DNA of 64,000 nt from Fratercula arctica (Eukaryota > Chordata > Aves > Charadriiformes > Alcidae), in assembly GCA_947846985.1 (NCBI GenBank), contig CANTUZ010000003.1, positions 56,306,096 to 56,370,095 on the forward strand, in the 5' to 3' direction. Below the pieces are notes generated by a model. That model saw nothing but the letters and a program-made list of their open reading frames with translations, made no database searches and was not told where the DNA came from. The position numbers and the translations under genes are program-made. Positions 10,591-24,452 of the stretch are shown one piece after another (the first letter of the stretch is position 1; every line of letters begins with the position of its first letter).

Positions 10591-13552
10591 AGGTATGGTA
10601 GGCTTCTCACAGCAGGTAAGGTCAGGCAGGTACCAAAGGAGCATAATAGTCTGTCAAGGAAAAGCAGCAATGAGAAGAAAGCCTGCACTCAACTCCTTGA
10701 AATTTCCCTGAAAACAGCCTAGTGACTGTTTCTTTCCACACCGTTAGCCCCCATCTCCCCACTCATTCTCTAAAGCTCCCTCACTTCCATAAATCACCAC
10801 TGACCACCCCATCTGTCTTTTGATGTGATCTCTTGGCCTCACTGTCTTCTGCAAGGTGTCCCACCTCCACTGGGACATCCTGCTCTGTTGCTAGTGTTTT
10901 CATCTAAAAACAGAGGGTGAAAAATTCAATCAGAACAAAATTTTTGGGATTGTTATTCTGGTAAGGAGATTTATGGTTTTTTTTTACTGCAACAGGAAGT
11001 ATTTTAATATTTCTACTTTGTCAGCAACAGAATAATCAATTATTCTTAGAGCTGTAATGTGCATATTGTTACAATTGTCTTTTCAGCTGCTACAGGACCC
11101 TTTCTTCCTTCTCTAGACAAATGCCTAGGCTCTTCATCATGACTGTACAAAATTTTTAACATAAAATTAAATAGCGTATATCAATGGAACATTGTGTTCA
11201 ATACAAATAGCACCATTACTCGGCTACAGAGGACCATTTGGATATACCTTTCAGCTTTTTAAATAATTCCAAGAGCACAGCTGCTCACTATCTTGGAGAT
11301 GTATAATCTGATATTCTTTTTAATGCACTGTGAATCATTACTAAAATTAGGTTTTGTTCTTTCTTTTCATAGGCAAAAGATGTGAAGTTTTCACGGTATT
11401 AAAAAGACACAGTCAAATTTGCTCCCCTTCCCTCACAGTAATTCCCTTGTCTCTTTTGTTGCCAGCAACAAGGTTTTTTCCCTTTTACCCTCCTCCTCCT
11501 CCTTGGTGTTCACTCACCATACTGAGCACCTGTGTATCCCACCAGTGGCCCCCTATATTCGTCAGTTCCCCACTATTTCCTCCAGGATTTGGCTGTGAAA
11601 TGGGTAACAGCTCCTGAAAATGATAATGGGATGTCTGTTTGAAGTTTCCCTACCGTTGCTCTTGTGAAGGTGAACGTCTGAGAATAGCAGAGCGGCAGCA
11701 ACAGAAAAGACACACAGTAGCTGCACACAGTTAATAAATTTTCAAGAACTCATTAAAAAAAATGCTGCATTTCTTTGGCAGAAAAGTATTCATGGCTTAC
11801 ACTACACCCATTACTAATACGATGAGAATTGTAGCTTCCTCATGCTCTGGCATGCCATTGCTAGTTTGATAAATTCAAGAACTCATATTCAAAGAAGAGC
11901 AGTGCCTATTGCACTAGGGCATCTTTTCCTTTTGTTCTCAAGGGCCTGATTTTCACCAGATTGAGTTATTCTTTCTCCTCTTGTTTTTATGGTTTATTCA
12001 TTAAGTTAAAAGAGTTGAGGCCTAATAATTTGAAGCATTTGTCTTTGACTTCAACAACATACTTCTGCAAAACATACTATTTCCCTTTCTTTATTCTTTA
12101 GAAAATATGCACATTTTCTTCTGGAAGACAACAAAATATGACATTACAGTAAATTATACTCAGATGCTAATGAGAAACATGAGGATGAAGATAGGAATTT
12201 TTTTGTGTAATGCATTTATTTTTCTGACTTGTCTTTCACTGGAATTACTCAGAAGCCCTCTGGTTGCAGCTACACTGCGAAGTCCTCCACTTCAGTAGGA
12301 CTATTAAACAGAGATCTTATAAATCAGAAGATCACAATTTACTGTTTCCATATCTGAATACACGTGCAGGTTGGGATTTACACCAAATTCAAATCAGTAT
12401 ACTGCATTAACTACAGAAGGTGGAAGAGAACAAGCTATTAAATTTCTGTTCTATATTTGAATTAGTCTGGCACTCCACAGGGCAATGTTTTGATATTGGC
12501 TTAAAACAGCCATATAAATTTAGAAAGATTCACACAGTTTATAGTTTCAAGAAAAATAAAAGGTGAACAATACCTGTTTGACTTTCTTCTGACTTTTCAA
12601 ATTTATTTCCAGGAATTTGATTCTTAATGATTTGCCTTTTAATTAAATTACGGAAGTCATTCCAGAGTAGAGGTGACATCTGAATTTCTGATCTTTGATC
12701 AGCATCAACATCTTTGTATCTAACTTAGCCCATGGGGCCCTTACTGTGTAAGGACCGGCCAGACCATGATTGACACTGAAGTGTGCTGTAAGATGCCACT
12801 GGCCAGTACGTATGTCTTTCTAAGCTAGCTTTTGTCCACAAAAAGACACCGAGACCTTGAAAAATGCCATGAGCTCTTCACCACAACTGTAGCATCACCC
12901 TCCTTTCTGTTCATTTGCACAAAGCTGATCAAATAGCCTGGCACTACCAGGCTACTGAATAACATCTTAACTTTGCCACTGAAGAAAAACCAGACCACCT
13001 TTGCCCAGAATAGCAGTTTCTCCTCAACATCCAGCCCTGGACACAGGACAGCAATCTGCAGTGGCTCTGCTCTCAGTCTCTACCAGGCTGCTGAATTTTG
13101 AAGCATGAAATTTCCCATTCTAAAAGTTCTCTGTAAGTGGAAAAAAAACAGTTTTGGATCAGATCTCTCACATCTGTGTTGAGCCCTCACCATGATACCT
13201 ATATGCCTCCAACATCCCCCACACTTTGTGGCCTGATCCATTTCATTATGAAAAGAGGAGACTTGCAGGGTACTGTTAATTGCTCTGCATGCTATACTGC
13301 AGTAACATTGTACTACCCTCTGTCAGATCATGAGTGTCTAGCATTGGCCATCATTTTCTTAGAACTCTATCTTCAGGAAGATAAACTTTATTATGCCAGC
13401 CTGTGCGCCCACTGATGGTCCCCAGTATAGGCATGTTCCTCTAGCAGCTGGGAGCCTGCCCTACAGGACTTGGTGTGCAGAGATTTTGAAGTTCCTACAC
13501 ATTCTTCAAACTATAAGCCACTTTTTTAATGCAGCGATTTGTCATATATTAC

Positions 13553-13710
13553 AGTCTTCTTTCATGATTAAGACTTCTGCTGTGTTTGTACTAAATAAAC
13601 AAAACAGTTCAGGGATTTTCTGATCTTTGAGAATATTGTAGTCTTTCATAATTAAGACTTCTGCTGTGTTTGTACTACATAAAATAGTTCAGAGATTTTC
13701 TGATCTTGGA
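13553..13710 (+). repeat. tandem duplication, period 84 bp
   Basis: Copy 1 lies at about 13553-13629 and copy 2 at about 13640-13710. Both contain ATTAAGACTTCTGCTGTGTT, then TTTGTACTA-ATAAA, then TTCAG-GATTTTCTGATCTT. Copy 2 lacks a few bases (AACAAAAC region) and has several substitutions. Confidence 0.9.
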
Positions 13711-16096
13711 AAAAAAAAATGGAAAGCAAAACATTTTTCTCAGTGCACAGACAAAATCACTTTTAATAGGCATTCTCCCTGTTAACTCTGTACTAAAAAC
13801 ACTTAAGTCATCCTAAATTCCCTTTGGGGAATCAATTGCGATTCAGTACTACACATCATCTGTGAACCGAGTAACAAGAGCACTAAGCTAGTGCCTGAGC
13901 TTCCTTGCGTAGCCTGCCCTATGGAAAGGACAAATGATTAGCAAGTTATATGCAAGCAAAATAAAATCATCATGGTTTGGCTGCTGTAAAAGTTGTCAGA
14001 TTTTGTTTTAGATAGACTTTAGAGGAGACCACCACCTTTTTGTCTACTCTAAGTAGAACATTTCTAAACTGATAATCCCCTTTGTTGTTTTTTATGTATT
14101 TATTTTTGGTACACTGAAAAACCCCATCACAAAGACATCAGCAAATGGGCTAAACTCTTATCCCAGTGGAAAGTAAATGGTAACTTCTGGGTATCTCTAC
14201 AAATCTATACTGCACCCAAATAAGGCATTAAAGAAAATGTTCTCCCATATCAGATCAGGAATAAGTAAATTCTACATTTGACATTAATTCTTTGTTGTTA
14301 CAAATATTCTTTTACCTCTATTGTAACCTATGTAAGGGCTGAGTAAATGGGATGTGCCTGGATGAGAAGCAGATTGTTGCCAGAATTCGAGCACAAAGCT
14401 AGAGCAAAACCTTCTCTCCTTTTAGTCACAAGACTTCCGTGGAAGGGAGTAACAAGGGCAATTATTATTTTATAGAGTTTTTAAAAGTGCTGAGCATGAA
14501 AAATGAGGCAGATATCTATGCCTGAAAGAGCTCACTATTGAAATAGCTAGCAAAAATAGACAGTTATCAGATGATGGCTAGAGGACATGATACATCAAAA
14601 ACTAAAGTGTTTGAGCCAAGAAGATTAGCATGCACCATATTCGTTCCACTATTTTGTATTCATCCATCATCTGGGATCTTCAGTTTCAGAGAGATTAGAG
14701 CTTCATATAGGCAGCATTAGAAACAGAGGTTGCTGGGAGAACAGCTGGTCAGAAATATTCCGGTGAAACAAAATTTCATTCAAAACATCACCAGCTTGGT
14801 AACCTTTGATGAATGCAAAACAGGGTTTGAAAGAAACCTAGCAGACTAGGACTAGACTCCTAGCAGACAGAGCAGATGGATGCCTCGAAGTCCTGAAAAC
14901 ACTGGTTGGAGTGAGGGCTCTGAGAATAACTAGGCATTGTGCTATGAAAACAGGGTGCAGAGCTTTGAATTCACAGGGTTTGTGCCCCCCAAGAGGGTTC
15001 ATATGAAATTGTGGTCCAGATGGCACCTACCCTGAGAATACACTTGTAGCTGCTAGGGATCTTATCTATCCACTTTCCAAAAAGGAATTTCCTGTCAACT
15101 GGTGTCTCACCCTGCAGTTAGGAGTTGCTTAACCAAGCAATTTAAGAATTCCTATCTCTGCAGGGATGTTAGGACCTGGCTGCAGGGTCAATCTTGCAGA
15201 TAGGTCTTGCTGAGAGAATGACTTCTGTGATAAAACGTTGGCACCCATCCAATTGCACCAAACCACATTAGCAGTTGCTTTTGTTTGCGCAATATCTGCC
15301 ATTTCAGCTTCAAAAGTTAAGGAACATAAAGAAATTATAATGAAGTAGGGTCAATGCCATCTCATTTCATGTTTAACTAATCAGTTATCAATTTGCAAGA
15401 AATTTCAGGCATTATTGACCTGGATCAGATTCAGATAAGTGACCTAGAAATAAACAGCTATGTATCTCATTACTGCTCCCCTCATCCATCTTTTCCTGTG
15501 GCACTTCCAGGTTGAGCCTGAGCCAAGAAAAGAAATTATATTTCTTTTGCTCTTAAAGACATCACAGTTTTTTGCTCAATGACCAAAAGAGTCCAGATTA
15601 CACCATTATCTGCTAAAGGACATGCTTTTTAATTATGCATCCAATCCTAAAAAAACCCTATCATGATCTAGAGAAAGGTACGCGTTTTCTATTTACTCTA
15701 CTGTTACAGAATTAATTGTATTTTGCTATGATGAGAAAAAAATTCAGAAAGCTCTGTTCATTTCAAGCACCATAGTACTTCACATTTTAGTTCACTGCAG
15801 TATAAACTGTAATGGATCAATAGATTTAGCATGCCCTTTGTTTACAAAGCTCATTACATTTTACCTGCTCACATTCATCTTGCGGGGACAGAAAGAAAAA
15901 TCTGAAACGAAGTCCCAGTGCCCAAGTATGGCTGCTACAAAAGAACTATGTTTAGGAAAAAAAAAAAAAAGTGTCTCTCTCTTGTACAAATAAAAGAGGC
16001 AGTACTGGGGTGGGGGTTAAGAGATTTAAGATTTAGTCCAGATGTGATCATTACCCATTCCATGAGTGGAGGTATATGCAAGTTAAGGCACACCAC

Positions 16097-16202
16097 AGGA
16101 GGAAAAGAGAGGTGGGAAAGGCATACCAAAGAAGAAAAAGAGGAGGAAAGGCGGATCAAAGGAGGAGGGAAGGAGACAGAGACACTAGAAATGGTAGAAA
16201 GG
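16097..16202 (+). repeat. purine-rich tract
   Basis: About 105 bases of mostly A and G (for example AGGAGGAAAGGCGG and GGAGGAGGGAAGGAGA), with few pyrimidine breaks. Such tracts can form triplex structures; none is shown here. Confidence 0.8.
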
Positions 16203-19200
16203 TCTCATATTTGTAAGCATAGAGTAAAGATTAGGTTTATGTTTACTTTTGATTTTTTTGCTAAGTCTATAGATTAAACTCTCACTCTGATGCCTTAATT
16301 CATGATAAAAACAGACATTTGTTTTGTTTACAGGAAAGCCTGACTGGTGCTGTAGACCAAGGCCCACTGCTGTGAAACCAGCACATTCAGGATCCAATGG
16401 TTCCTCAGAGATGATAGATTGTACTAATACAGAGGAACTCTCTCAATGAAGTAAGTTTAGGAGACTCATGGGCTAGGACATACCTCTTGCCAGGCTTCGG
16501 GAAATAAATACAAATGTACAACTAATAGGCAGTTGCTGACTTCTGGGAATTAAGTCTACTTGCATCAGCCTTTCTTTGCTGAGTAGCCATCAATACCATC
16601 CCACAGCCATGGTCACCATCTTTCCCAAAACATCATGCACACATATTTACCTAAATAATAGCCTAGAACACCTTAGCCTGGAACAAAGACTACAGAAAGG
16701 GAAGATAAAATGGTGATCTGTAAAACCACACAAGCTATGGGAAAGGCAAATTGTTCCCTGTCTCTTCCAGTATCAAATCTAGAAGCCATCAAGGGTAATT
16801 TCAGAAAGTGCGTTCATGTAGAAGAAAGGCGATTCTTCATGTAATGTGCAATAAGCTGTGAGCTGCTCACCATCAGAAACTGTGCACTGTAAAACTTTAT
16901 ATGGATTCAGAAAGTAGCTGAACACATGCGAGGAAAAAAATAGCTTCTAAGACAATGCTTCTGAACCAAATAAATGATCAGCCAATGATACCTGCCCAGC
17001 CTCCAGCAAGCACTGAACTCCTGCTCTCATATTCTTGTTATTTACCACTTTTAGCGTGACAACACAGAGCTAGACAGACATTTAGTCAGTCATTAGAGTG
17101 ACTCTCAGATTCTTTAACTAGAAAAAAAGATGCGTTTATTACTGTTCCCTGTCGCAGGGAACTGCCACTGACTCTTCTGTTACACTGGAAAGTTACACTG
17201 CAATGCAATTAATGACTTGCTATTTCCAAAAGAAAGTTTTAATACATTAATAAAGAGGACATTTTCAGATGTTAAAGAATATTTAAAAAAGCAGTTCCAC
17301 CACTTGATTCAGGTAAATTATTGTAACTTTTTCATATTTTAACTATTTATGAGGAATTACAGAACTATGCAGGTTCTGCTCATAGGGGTGTCTAGTAAAA
17401 GCACGTTGCTCAAGATCATCTACAGTAGCATTTTGACTAGATCCACTCTCAGACTAAAGGAAAAAAAAATATCTGTGTCCTAGGCTCTATCCACTGCCTC
17501 TTGTCCTTCGAACATGAACCTCTAAGAGCCTGGCTTTGTCTTCATTGCTGGCAATCCAGAAGGTAGATATCCAATACTGAAAAAGAGAAGGCATCTTCCA
17601 TAGGCCCTGCGTATGGTGCCAACTTGAAGAGAAGGTTAAGCTCACTGGTAAATACAGGAGAAAAGCAGTTCCCCATGGATTGCGACTACAATAGGAAACT
17701 TCAGCTGGTTTTCAGTTTCCTTTTTTTGAGACCCAGACCTCTTACTGAAATCTCTTTAGAAGGGAACCTCCAGTACCTGAAGCCTACAGCCTTTAATTTA
17801 AAGTGTGATTAATTTGTAAAAAATCCAGATGAAACAGCTATGAAAAGTATTTATAGGAAATTAATCCATACACATTGTATCGCCTCTCAGATAGGAACCT
17901 CATCATGTTTATAACTGCATGACTGTCCTACTTCATGATGTCATTTAAAAAGCAACACTCATAATAGAAGCATGTGTAAATTTGTGTCATTCCTTACACC
18001 TGTCAAAGTGTCTTATTTACAGAAATCAATATCATACATATATTTTTCTTACGGTTTTTCTCCTTGATAGATAGTTAAGAGGCACCAGAAACTCAGTCTC
18101 AATGTTAGTTATTAATGAATAATATTTATTAAGAGGAGGAAATATTGAACTGATGGGTTTCTCAGTGAATCTAACTTACATGCCTCAAAACGCCACACCT
18201 CTCTCTCTTCCTCTCTGAAAAGAGCTATGATCATTAAGATGTCCTCTGAAGTTCTCTTATCAGAGCTGATACGCACCATTGCCAGGATCTTTTTCCTGCC
18301 TTGGCTCAGAAGCCAAATTACAAACACTTTTCATTCGTTCTCTTTGGTACTGCAGAACACCTGCTTGCTTGCTTTATGTCCCTTGATTTTTCCACTCAGT
18401 GCAATCGCACATTATGAGCATCCATCTCCCTCAGACACTTGGAGATCTTGGTGAGAATGGTATGTTTATTTCTCTTCAGTTTTATATTTCCTTGATTTAT
18501 CTTGTTTGTGGAAGCAGATTTTCTTTTGGGTGACACAGCATCCCCATGATCGCAGGTATTTTCAGATCAACATGATGAAGTGTTACATATTGCTTGCTTG
18601 TTCATAATTCAGTTTTGCTCCCATTCAAGGTAAAAGTGCAAAAGAGCATTTCCGTTCCTTTCCAAATGTGTGAGATTTTCCTGGAATTGATTTTGAAGCA
18701 GTTATTTATAGTTTTGATCACAGCTGCAACTCAAGGACAGGATAAACTGCTCTTTCTCTAAGGCTCCAAAAAAAATTGTCAGTATGAATGGACCTTGGAA
18801 CCAAACCTGTTGTGCACTTGCTTTCACCTTGTTCCCATAAACTTTTGATAATGACATAATAAAAGGCAGCTTTCACAGTTCGGTTTAATTTCTTTCATTT
18901 ACCATTTCTCCTTCTCCCAAAATTGTGTTCAATGTGCAGTTTGGATGTGTATCCTGACAAATAAAGTGCCAAGTGAGGTGATGTGAATGACAGCAAATAT
19001 TCTGGGCTGCTGGGGGTAACAGAGCACAAGGACTAAGCTGCAGCTGTTTTAAGTTTCCAGTTCTCCCAGGAAGAGAGAGGGGTGACAGTAAATCACCAGG
19101 CACAAGCTTTACAGTGAGCAGACGAGCCTAGGCACGTACTAGCGCTTCGTGGGGAGAGAAGATAAAACCGCATGTAAGGATCAGAGCAACATTTTGCACA

Positions 19201-20406
19201 TCCACAGAGAAAAAGAGCATATAGCTTTCAAGTAATTTGGAAACATGCACAGCTCCTTTTAACAGGGTAAACAAGTTTATGGAAGGTTTACTGCTGTTGA
19301 CTTGGGTCTTGAAGTATTTGTAAGCCTTTGTGTTTTCAACATTCACACTCAAAGCCAACAGAAAGTGACAGAATTCACCACCGCTGTATGCCAGTCATAT
19401 AGAAAAGTGATCAGCTGCGGGACTGACGAGGCCTTTTATTCAAGATAGCCTTAGGCTCAACTTTTGAACTTGCCACTGTCCTGCTGTAATGGGAGAGAAA
19501 AAAATCTCTGCCAATAGTACCTGCCTGCGACACAAGCATATTGAAAGCCCCAGAAGAGAGGGCTTCCACTGACTGCCCAACTGCACAATGGTTTACAGCA
19601 CGGTCTCTAGATGAGAAATGCAGAGCAGGCAGGGAGCAAAACATCCCAGACACAAACAGCTTTGAATCCTTACGTGAGAATATAGACAGGGTCTGTGGCT
19701 CAGAGCAGACCAGAACAAGTTGTCTCCTCAAACAGCTGTCATTGGATGAGAAGTTGAGTACCAAAATGTGCTGGGATTTACATTCTATTAAAAATTATGA
19801 TTTCTAAACTGGATGCAGCCCTCTGCCCTCCTCCTTCATTTCTAGCTGTGACCACTGAGTGCCTCCCAGCTTCAGGGCCTGGATGTACACACTGAATGCA
19901 CTCTCATCCCGTGCTTGGGCAAAATCCCACTGCATAATAATTTTCCCTCCTGGAACTTCATTTCCACAGAAATCAAGCCAGGAGAAAACTGCATCATGGT
20001 CCCATAGATCTGCAGCCTGCACACAGAGGACTGTCACCAAGGGTACCCTATGAAGTACATGCAAGCCTGAGGCTAACCATCATTGCTCAAAATTGTCTTC
20101 TTTGTTGTGCAAGGCTGAATCCTGCAGCTTATCTGCTTGGTCTGCTTGCTAGGTTATGGCAACCCCTGTGCCAAAAGCACTCACTGACTGGATTCAAGTA
20201 CTTGCAATTTCTCCCTTTTGGAGCTGTAGCTAATGCAATGGAGAGTGATTGAAGATTCCTATGTAGTTACCCATAACAGTGAAAAGCAAAGCATAAACAA
20301 CAGCCAAGGCTTTTAGTCCTCAAGAGACAGGCAAGGGGAATTTCTCTTCTCTGTAAATGGATAAAAATACATTTTAGTAAGAGCAGGGACTCTGTTCTTA
20401 TTGAAC

Positions 20407-20787
20407 AGGGACACCTGGAGTACTCTGTCCAGCTCTGGGGCCCCCAACATAAGAAGGACATGGACGTGTCAGAGCGAGTCCAGAAGAGGGACACAAAGAT
20501 GATGAGAGGGCTGGAGCACCTCTCCTATGAAGACAGGCAGAGAAAGTTGGGGTTGTTCAGCCTGGAGAAGAGAAGGCTCCAGGGAGACCTTCTAGCAGCC
20601 TTCCAGTACCTAAAGGGGGTCTACAGGAAAGATGGGGAGGGACTCCTTATCAAGGAATGTAGTCATAGGACAAGGAAATAATTGTTTTAAACTGAAAGAG
20701 GGTAGATTTAGATCAGATATTAGGAGGAAATCCTTTACCATGAGGGTTGTAAGACACTGGAACAGGTTGCCCAGAGAAGTTGTGATG
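20407..20787 (+). mobile_element. CR1 LINE fragment lacking its 3' end
   Basis: This is a plus-strand CR1 ORF2 C-terminal fragment. One frame runs open from about 20409 to 20681 and reads [16 protein letters not shown], then the CR1 blocks [12 protein letters not shown] and [17 protein letters not shown] frameshift near 20680 moves the reading to the next frame, which continues [19 protein letters not shown] and [10 protein letters not shown]. Homology stops at about 20787, inside ORF2. The final part of ORF2, the 3' UTR and the octamer tail are missing. CR1 copies are normally truncated at the 5' end and keep the 3' end, so a deletion or rearrangement has removed it here. The copy is inactive. 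Confidence 0.93.
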
Positions 20788-23700
20788 AGCGATACCCAGA
20801 ATCTCCTGTGTGTGATGCAGACAGTCTTCCTTTACCTTGTTCCCTCTGTCTCCAGTAGTATCATGTTTCCAGAAGAGCTTTCAAAGGAAAAACACATTCT
20901 GTCCTCATCCATGCCAGCACATAGGCTGTTCTGAGTGCAAGAGAAATGGGGTTTGACTTTTTCAAGAGAAAGATATTTTATCTTGGTTTCTGCCTCCTGG
21001 GAGATGTTTCAACTCTTATGGAATTCTGTAGGAAACAGTTATAGCATCATCATTTGTTTCTTTAAAGGAAGCCTGCGTTTGGAGGTTTACACAGACTCTG
21101 GATGCCATGCTGATGGAGACATATGAAGAGGCCACAGTCATCAAATGCACGTACAAGGGAACCCTTCCATGCACACTCAACACTAGCAGATGTGCTGTCC
21201 ATGTACACACAGCTGTTCTGTACCTCTGCAATAAGTTTGAAGAATATGCCAGTGCACACACTTGCTATGCAGAGGCAGAGAAAGGACTCAGGACACAGGC
21301 CTGTGCTGTAAAGTGTGAGTGCTACCTAAATCCACCCCATGCAGCTGAAACAAATTGTTTCAGATAAAGTCTAAGTTTAATGTTTCCTGATTCCTCTGGA
21401 CTGCCACATTTCACTCTCCATATTTCACCATACAGGTTCTATGCTGCTGTAAAAAGCTTTAGATGAACTGAGACTGAATGATACATCAAAAATACATTTG
21501 GGGTAAGCAGGAAGCTGGGAGTCACAAGTGCATTCATTTAGAGTAAAGATATATAAAGAAATTTCAAACAAATATCTAGGTAGGTAGCAAAAGAGGTTTT
21601 GTTTGTTTGATTCAAGAACTGGCCACTGAAATCATCAGATAAGAATAAAAAAGGTGAAGTGAGTGGAAGAAAGGTAGAAATGCTGAAGAAACATCACAAA
21701 AGAGAGGCAGTCATAACAACAAACAAAAGGAAATGGATTTTAGGGATGAATGAAAAATGCAAAATAAGAAGTATCTCCAAGACAACAACATGATGAGGGG
21801 GTAACTCAGGTTAAGACAGAAGGAGTTTTGCAGAGGGAAAATAAAGTAAGTTTTGAATAATGTCTTTGATAAGCAGAGGTAAATATCCGGTAACACAATT
21901 TAGTCTGGAAAGACTGAAAAAGATAGGCCAACAAAGCGGCTTTCCACAAAATAAATATTTCATATAAGTAAGGAGAACAGGCCTTCTGATTACACTGTAA
22001 TCTTTGCTGTCATTTAATTATGTTGTCTCATTCTATATGGCTGTCTTCCATTGTGGTATACACACACTTCAGTCTTCAAAATCCTTTACAAAAAGCAAAG
22101 ACAGTCTTCCAGGTTAAAAGCTAAAAAAACATGTATACATCCTGGAGCCTATTATGAACGGGTTCTCTATGCCTACAGCTTACCTACTCATTAAAAGCAA
22201 AGTGGAATATCTGTCATATGATGTTGCACACATATTTTGATTTCATATATTATTGCAGTGCATATGTTGCCCTGACATTGGATATAAATTGTATCAGTTT
22301 CGATTAAGACTTCAGACACTGGGATAGTCCTTCAGAGTAAACACTCTGATCTGACTGTACTCTGAATCCATCATTTATCCGATTTTACCCAAAGTATTTT
22401 CATAATTGTTTAATACATGAGGGCTGTTTTTTATTTTCCAGATATTTTCCAGATAGTGTTGAATGGTGACAGAATAGAAACATTTTCTGCACTGTCACAC
22501 ACACAAAAATGCACACAGTCTTTGAAACAGCTGATCATTGTCCTCAAGTCACCAGAACTAAAAGTTAAAGTTATCCTTGAGGTCCTTGACAGTTATAAAA
22601 GCAATTGCTCGATGGTTTTGAACTTCAGCTGAGATGGGAACACACTTAATCTTTTGAAACAAAAAAGATTGAGCAAAGTCAGAATACTTGGATATAACGC
22701 TAGGGTGGCTTAGAATCATTTATGCATAAAAACTGAGACGCTGAATACCACAGCCCTGTTGACTTCAATGAGATCTGCCCCCCACTTGTAGCAATCAGCC
22801 GTGGGTTCTGCTGTCAGATATAGATTTACAGCCTGATGCACAAATATATTCTGAGTTAAGGGATAATTGCCTGGAAAAAAAGGAGGAGCAGAATTCTCAA
22901 GAGCTTAGATCATCCACTTCCCTGTTTTTAAGATGGAATTTGAAAAAGGAAGAAAATTGGAAGTGCACAAGTCTGACCACACAGGCATTACTGATAGGGA
23001 AAGGGCTGTTCCTTTAGCATCTGGGGTAAAGTACATCCCTGATCAGCTCTTGGAGGTCACTGGACACATATTCATGTCTTCGTTATCACACAACCTAGAC
23101 TTTTCTTGTAAAAACTGATACTTAATAGGGCAGAGGAATGTTTAAGAGGGAATTCTGACCAGATAAATGAAAGGCAAAACACTGTACTTGGCAATCCTGC
23201 TCTCCCCTTTCAACCATGGACCAACATGGTTCGAAAGAAATAAAGACAGAGCAGAAAAAAAGGACGGAGAAAGGCACACTACAGCCTAATAGATAACAGA
23301 AAGCTGTTGTGTTTGGGAAATAAAAAATTATTTTGAAATAGGTTTGCAAAAGAGAAGTCACATACAAGAAGCAAAGTTGTGAGCAGTAAGCAAAAAGAAC
23401 AAGAAAGATGCCCGGTGACTGACAAATACCTCTGTGCAAAGCAAAGTTAATGAAAAGTCTATGCGTAATAACAAGACTATATTTCAATCCTGACATCCTG
23501 CAACTTTTGCTCAGTGCCTCTGCTCAAAAATGCAACTTATTTTTCCTCATATGGCAGTGAAGAAGGTAATTTCCATTGCATAATAAGGTTAGAAAAGGTA
23601 CTGATCCCAGAACACATAATGTGATCTGGATTCAAAACAGTGAATTTGCTTAAGCAAATGAGACAAACATGGAAATAACCCAGGATATGGATAATGGTCA

Positions 23701-24434
23701 GGTCCTGCAAAATTATTATATTTTCAAGATGTAGAATTTAATCTTCAATTAATTACTTATTAGAAATGCTTCACTCCAGGGATGAGGAGGTTTATTTACA
23801 AGCACACATTGCAAAGTTTACCCAACTCCCCCATGCAATTGTGAATGAACTGGGAAATGGTTATTTCTCTACTAAATGTCAGATCTGCACAGTGCTGAAT
23901 AAGTACAAGCTGATCAACAGGACAGCTGCCGCAGTATTTTTGGCTGTGCTCTTTCAAGGCTGCCAAGTTACTGGTATGGTTTCAGCACAGTGTTGTATTC
24001 AGGGATAGTTATAAGTGCTTCTCTCAGTGATCTAAACTAAACTTTAACTTTGCTCTCAGTGCTGCTAATATGAAGTGGAATCTGGGCTGAACCAATTCAG
24101 TTTCCAGAAAGGGGTTTAAACTGCTGCAACCACCCTCATTTCAGGGAAACTCCTACTGGTTTCCAGCTAAAAGAGGCCCTATTTTTATAGTCAGCCGACT
24201 GTCAGAAAGGGAGCAAACCTCAAGCATTCTTTCCAAATAAGAAGCAAATGCATCCTCCCAGTGAAGTCAAATGAGTCAAAATCCCAAGCCAGAGATCCTT
24301 TTGGATCCTCCTTATCTAATGAGACAGAAGACATCGGTGGGAGTTAGACTGTAAGCAAGCAGCAGCTGGAATTGCATATGAAAAGGTGCAAAAGTTTCAA
24401 AGGCTAGGGACCTTCTCACAGAACAGAGCTTCCC

Positions 24435-24452
24435 TTTTTTTTTTTTTTTTTT
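24435..24452 (-). repeat. T18 run (A18 on the minus strand)
   Basis: Eighteen T residues between TCCC and AAGGAGAGG. No retrocopy can be recognised on the minus strand next to it. Confidence 0.9.

Larger units (their letters stand above)
10591..20406. other. non-coding stretch, no gene recognised
   Basis: This is AT-rich unique-looking DNA. The only structured elements I can support are the duplication at 13553-13710 and the purine tract at 16097-16202. Open frames up to about 119 codons (15918-16277) are purine-tract or composition artefacts. I found no splice-bounded exon, RNA gene or transposon end. Confidence 0.55.

Noticed and set aside
10204..10722. 172-codon plus-strand frame starting in the A-tract
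   Set aside because: The first residues are translated poly(A), and the rest is GC-rich composition with equally long frames on the minus strand.
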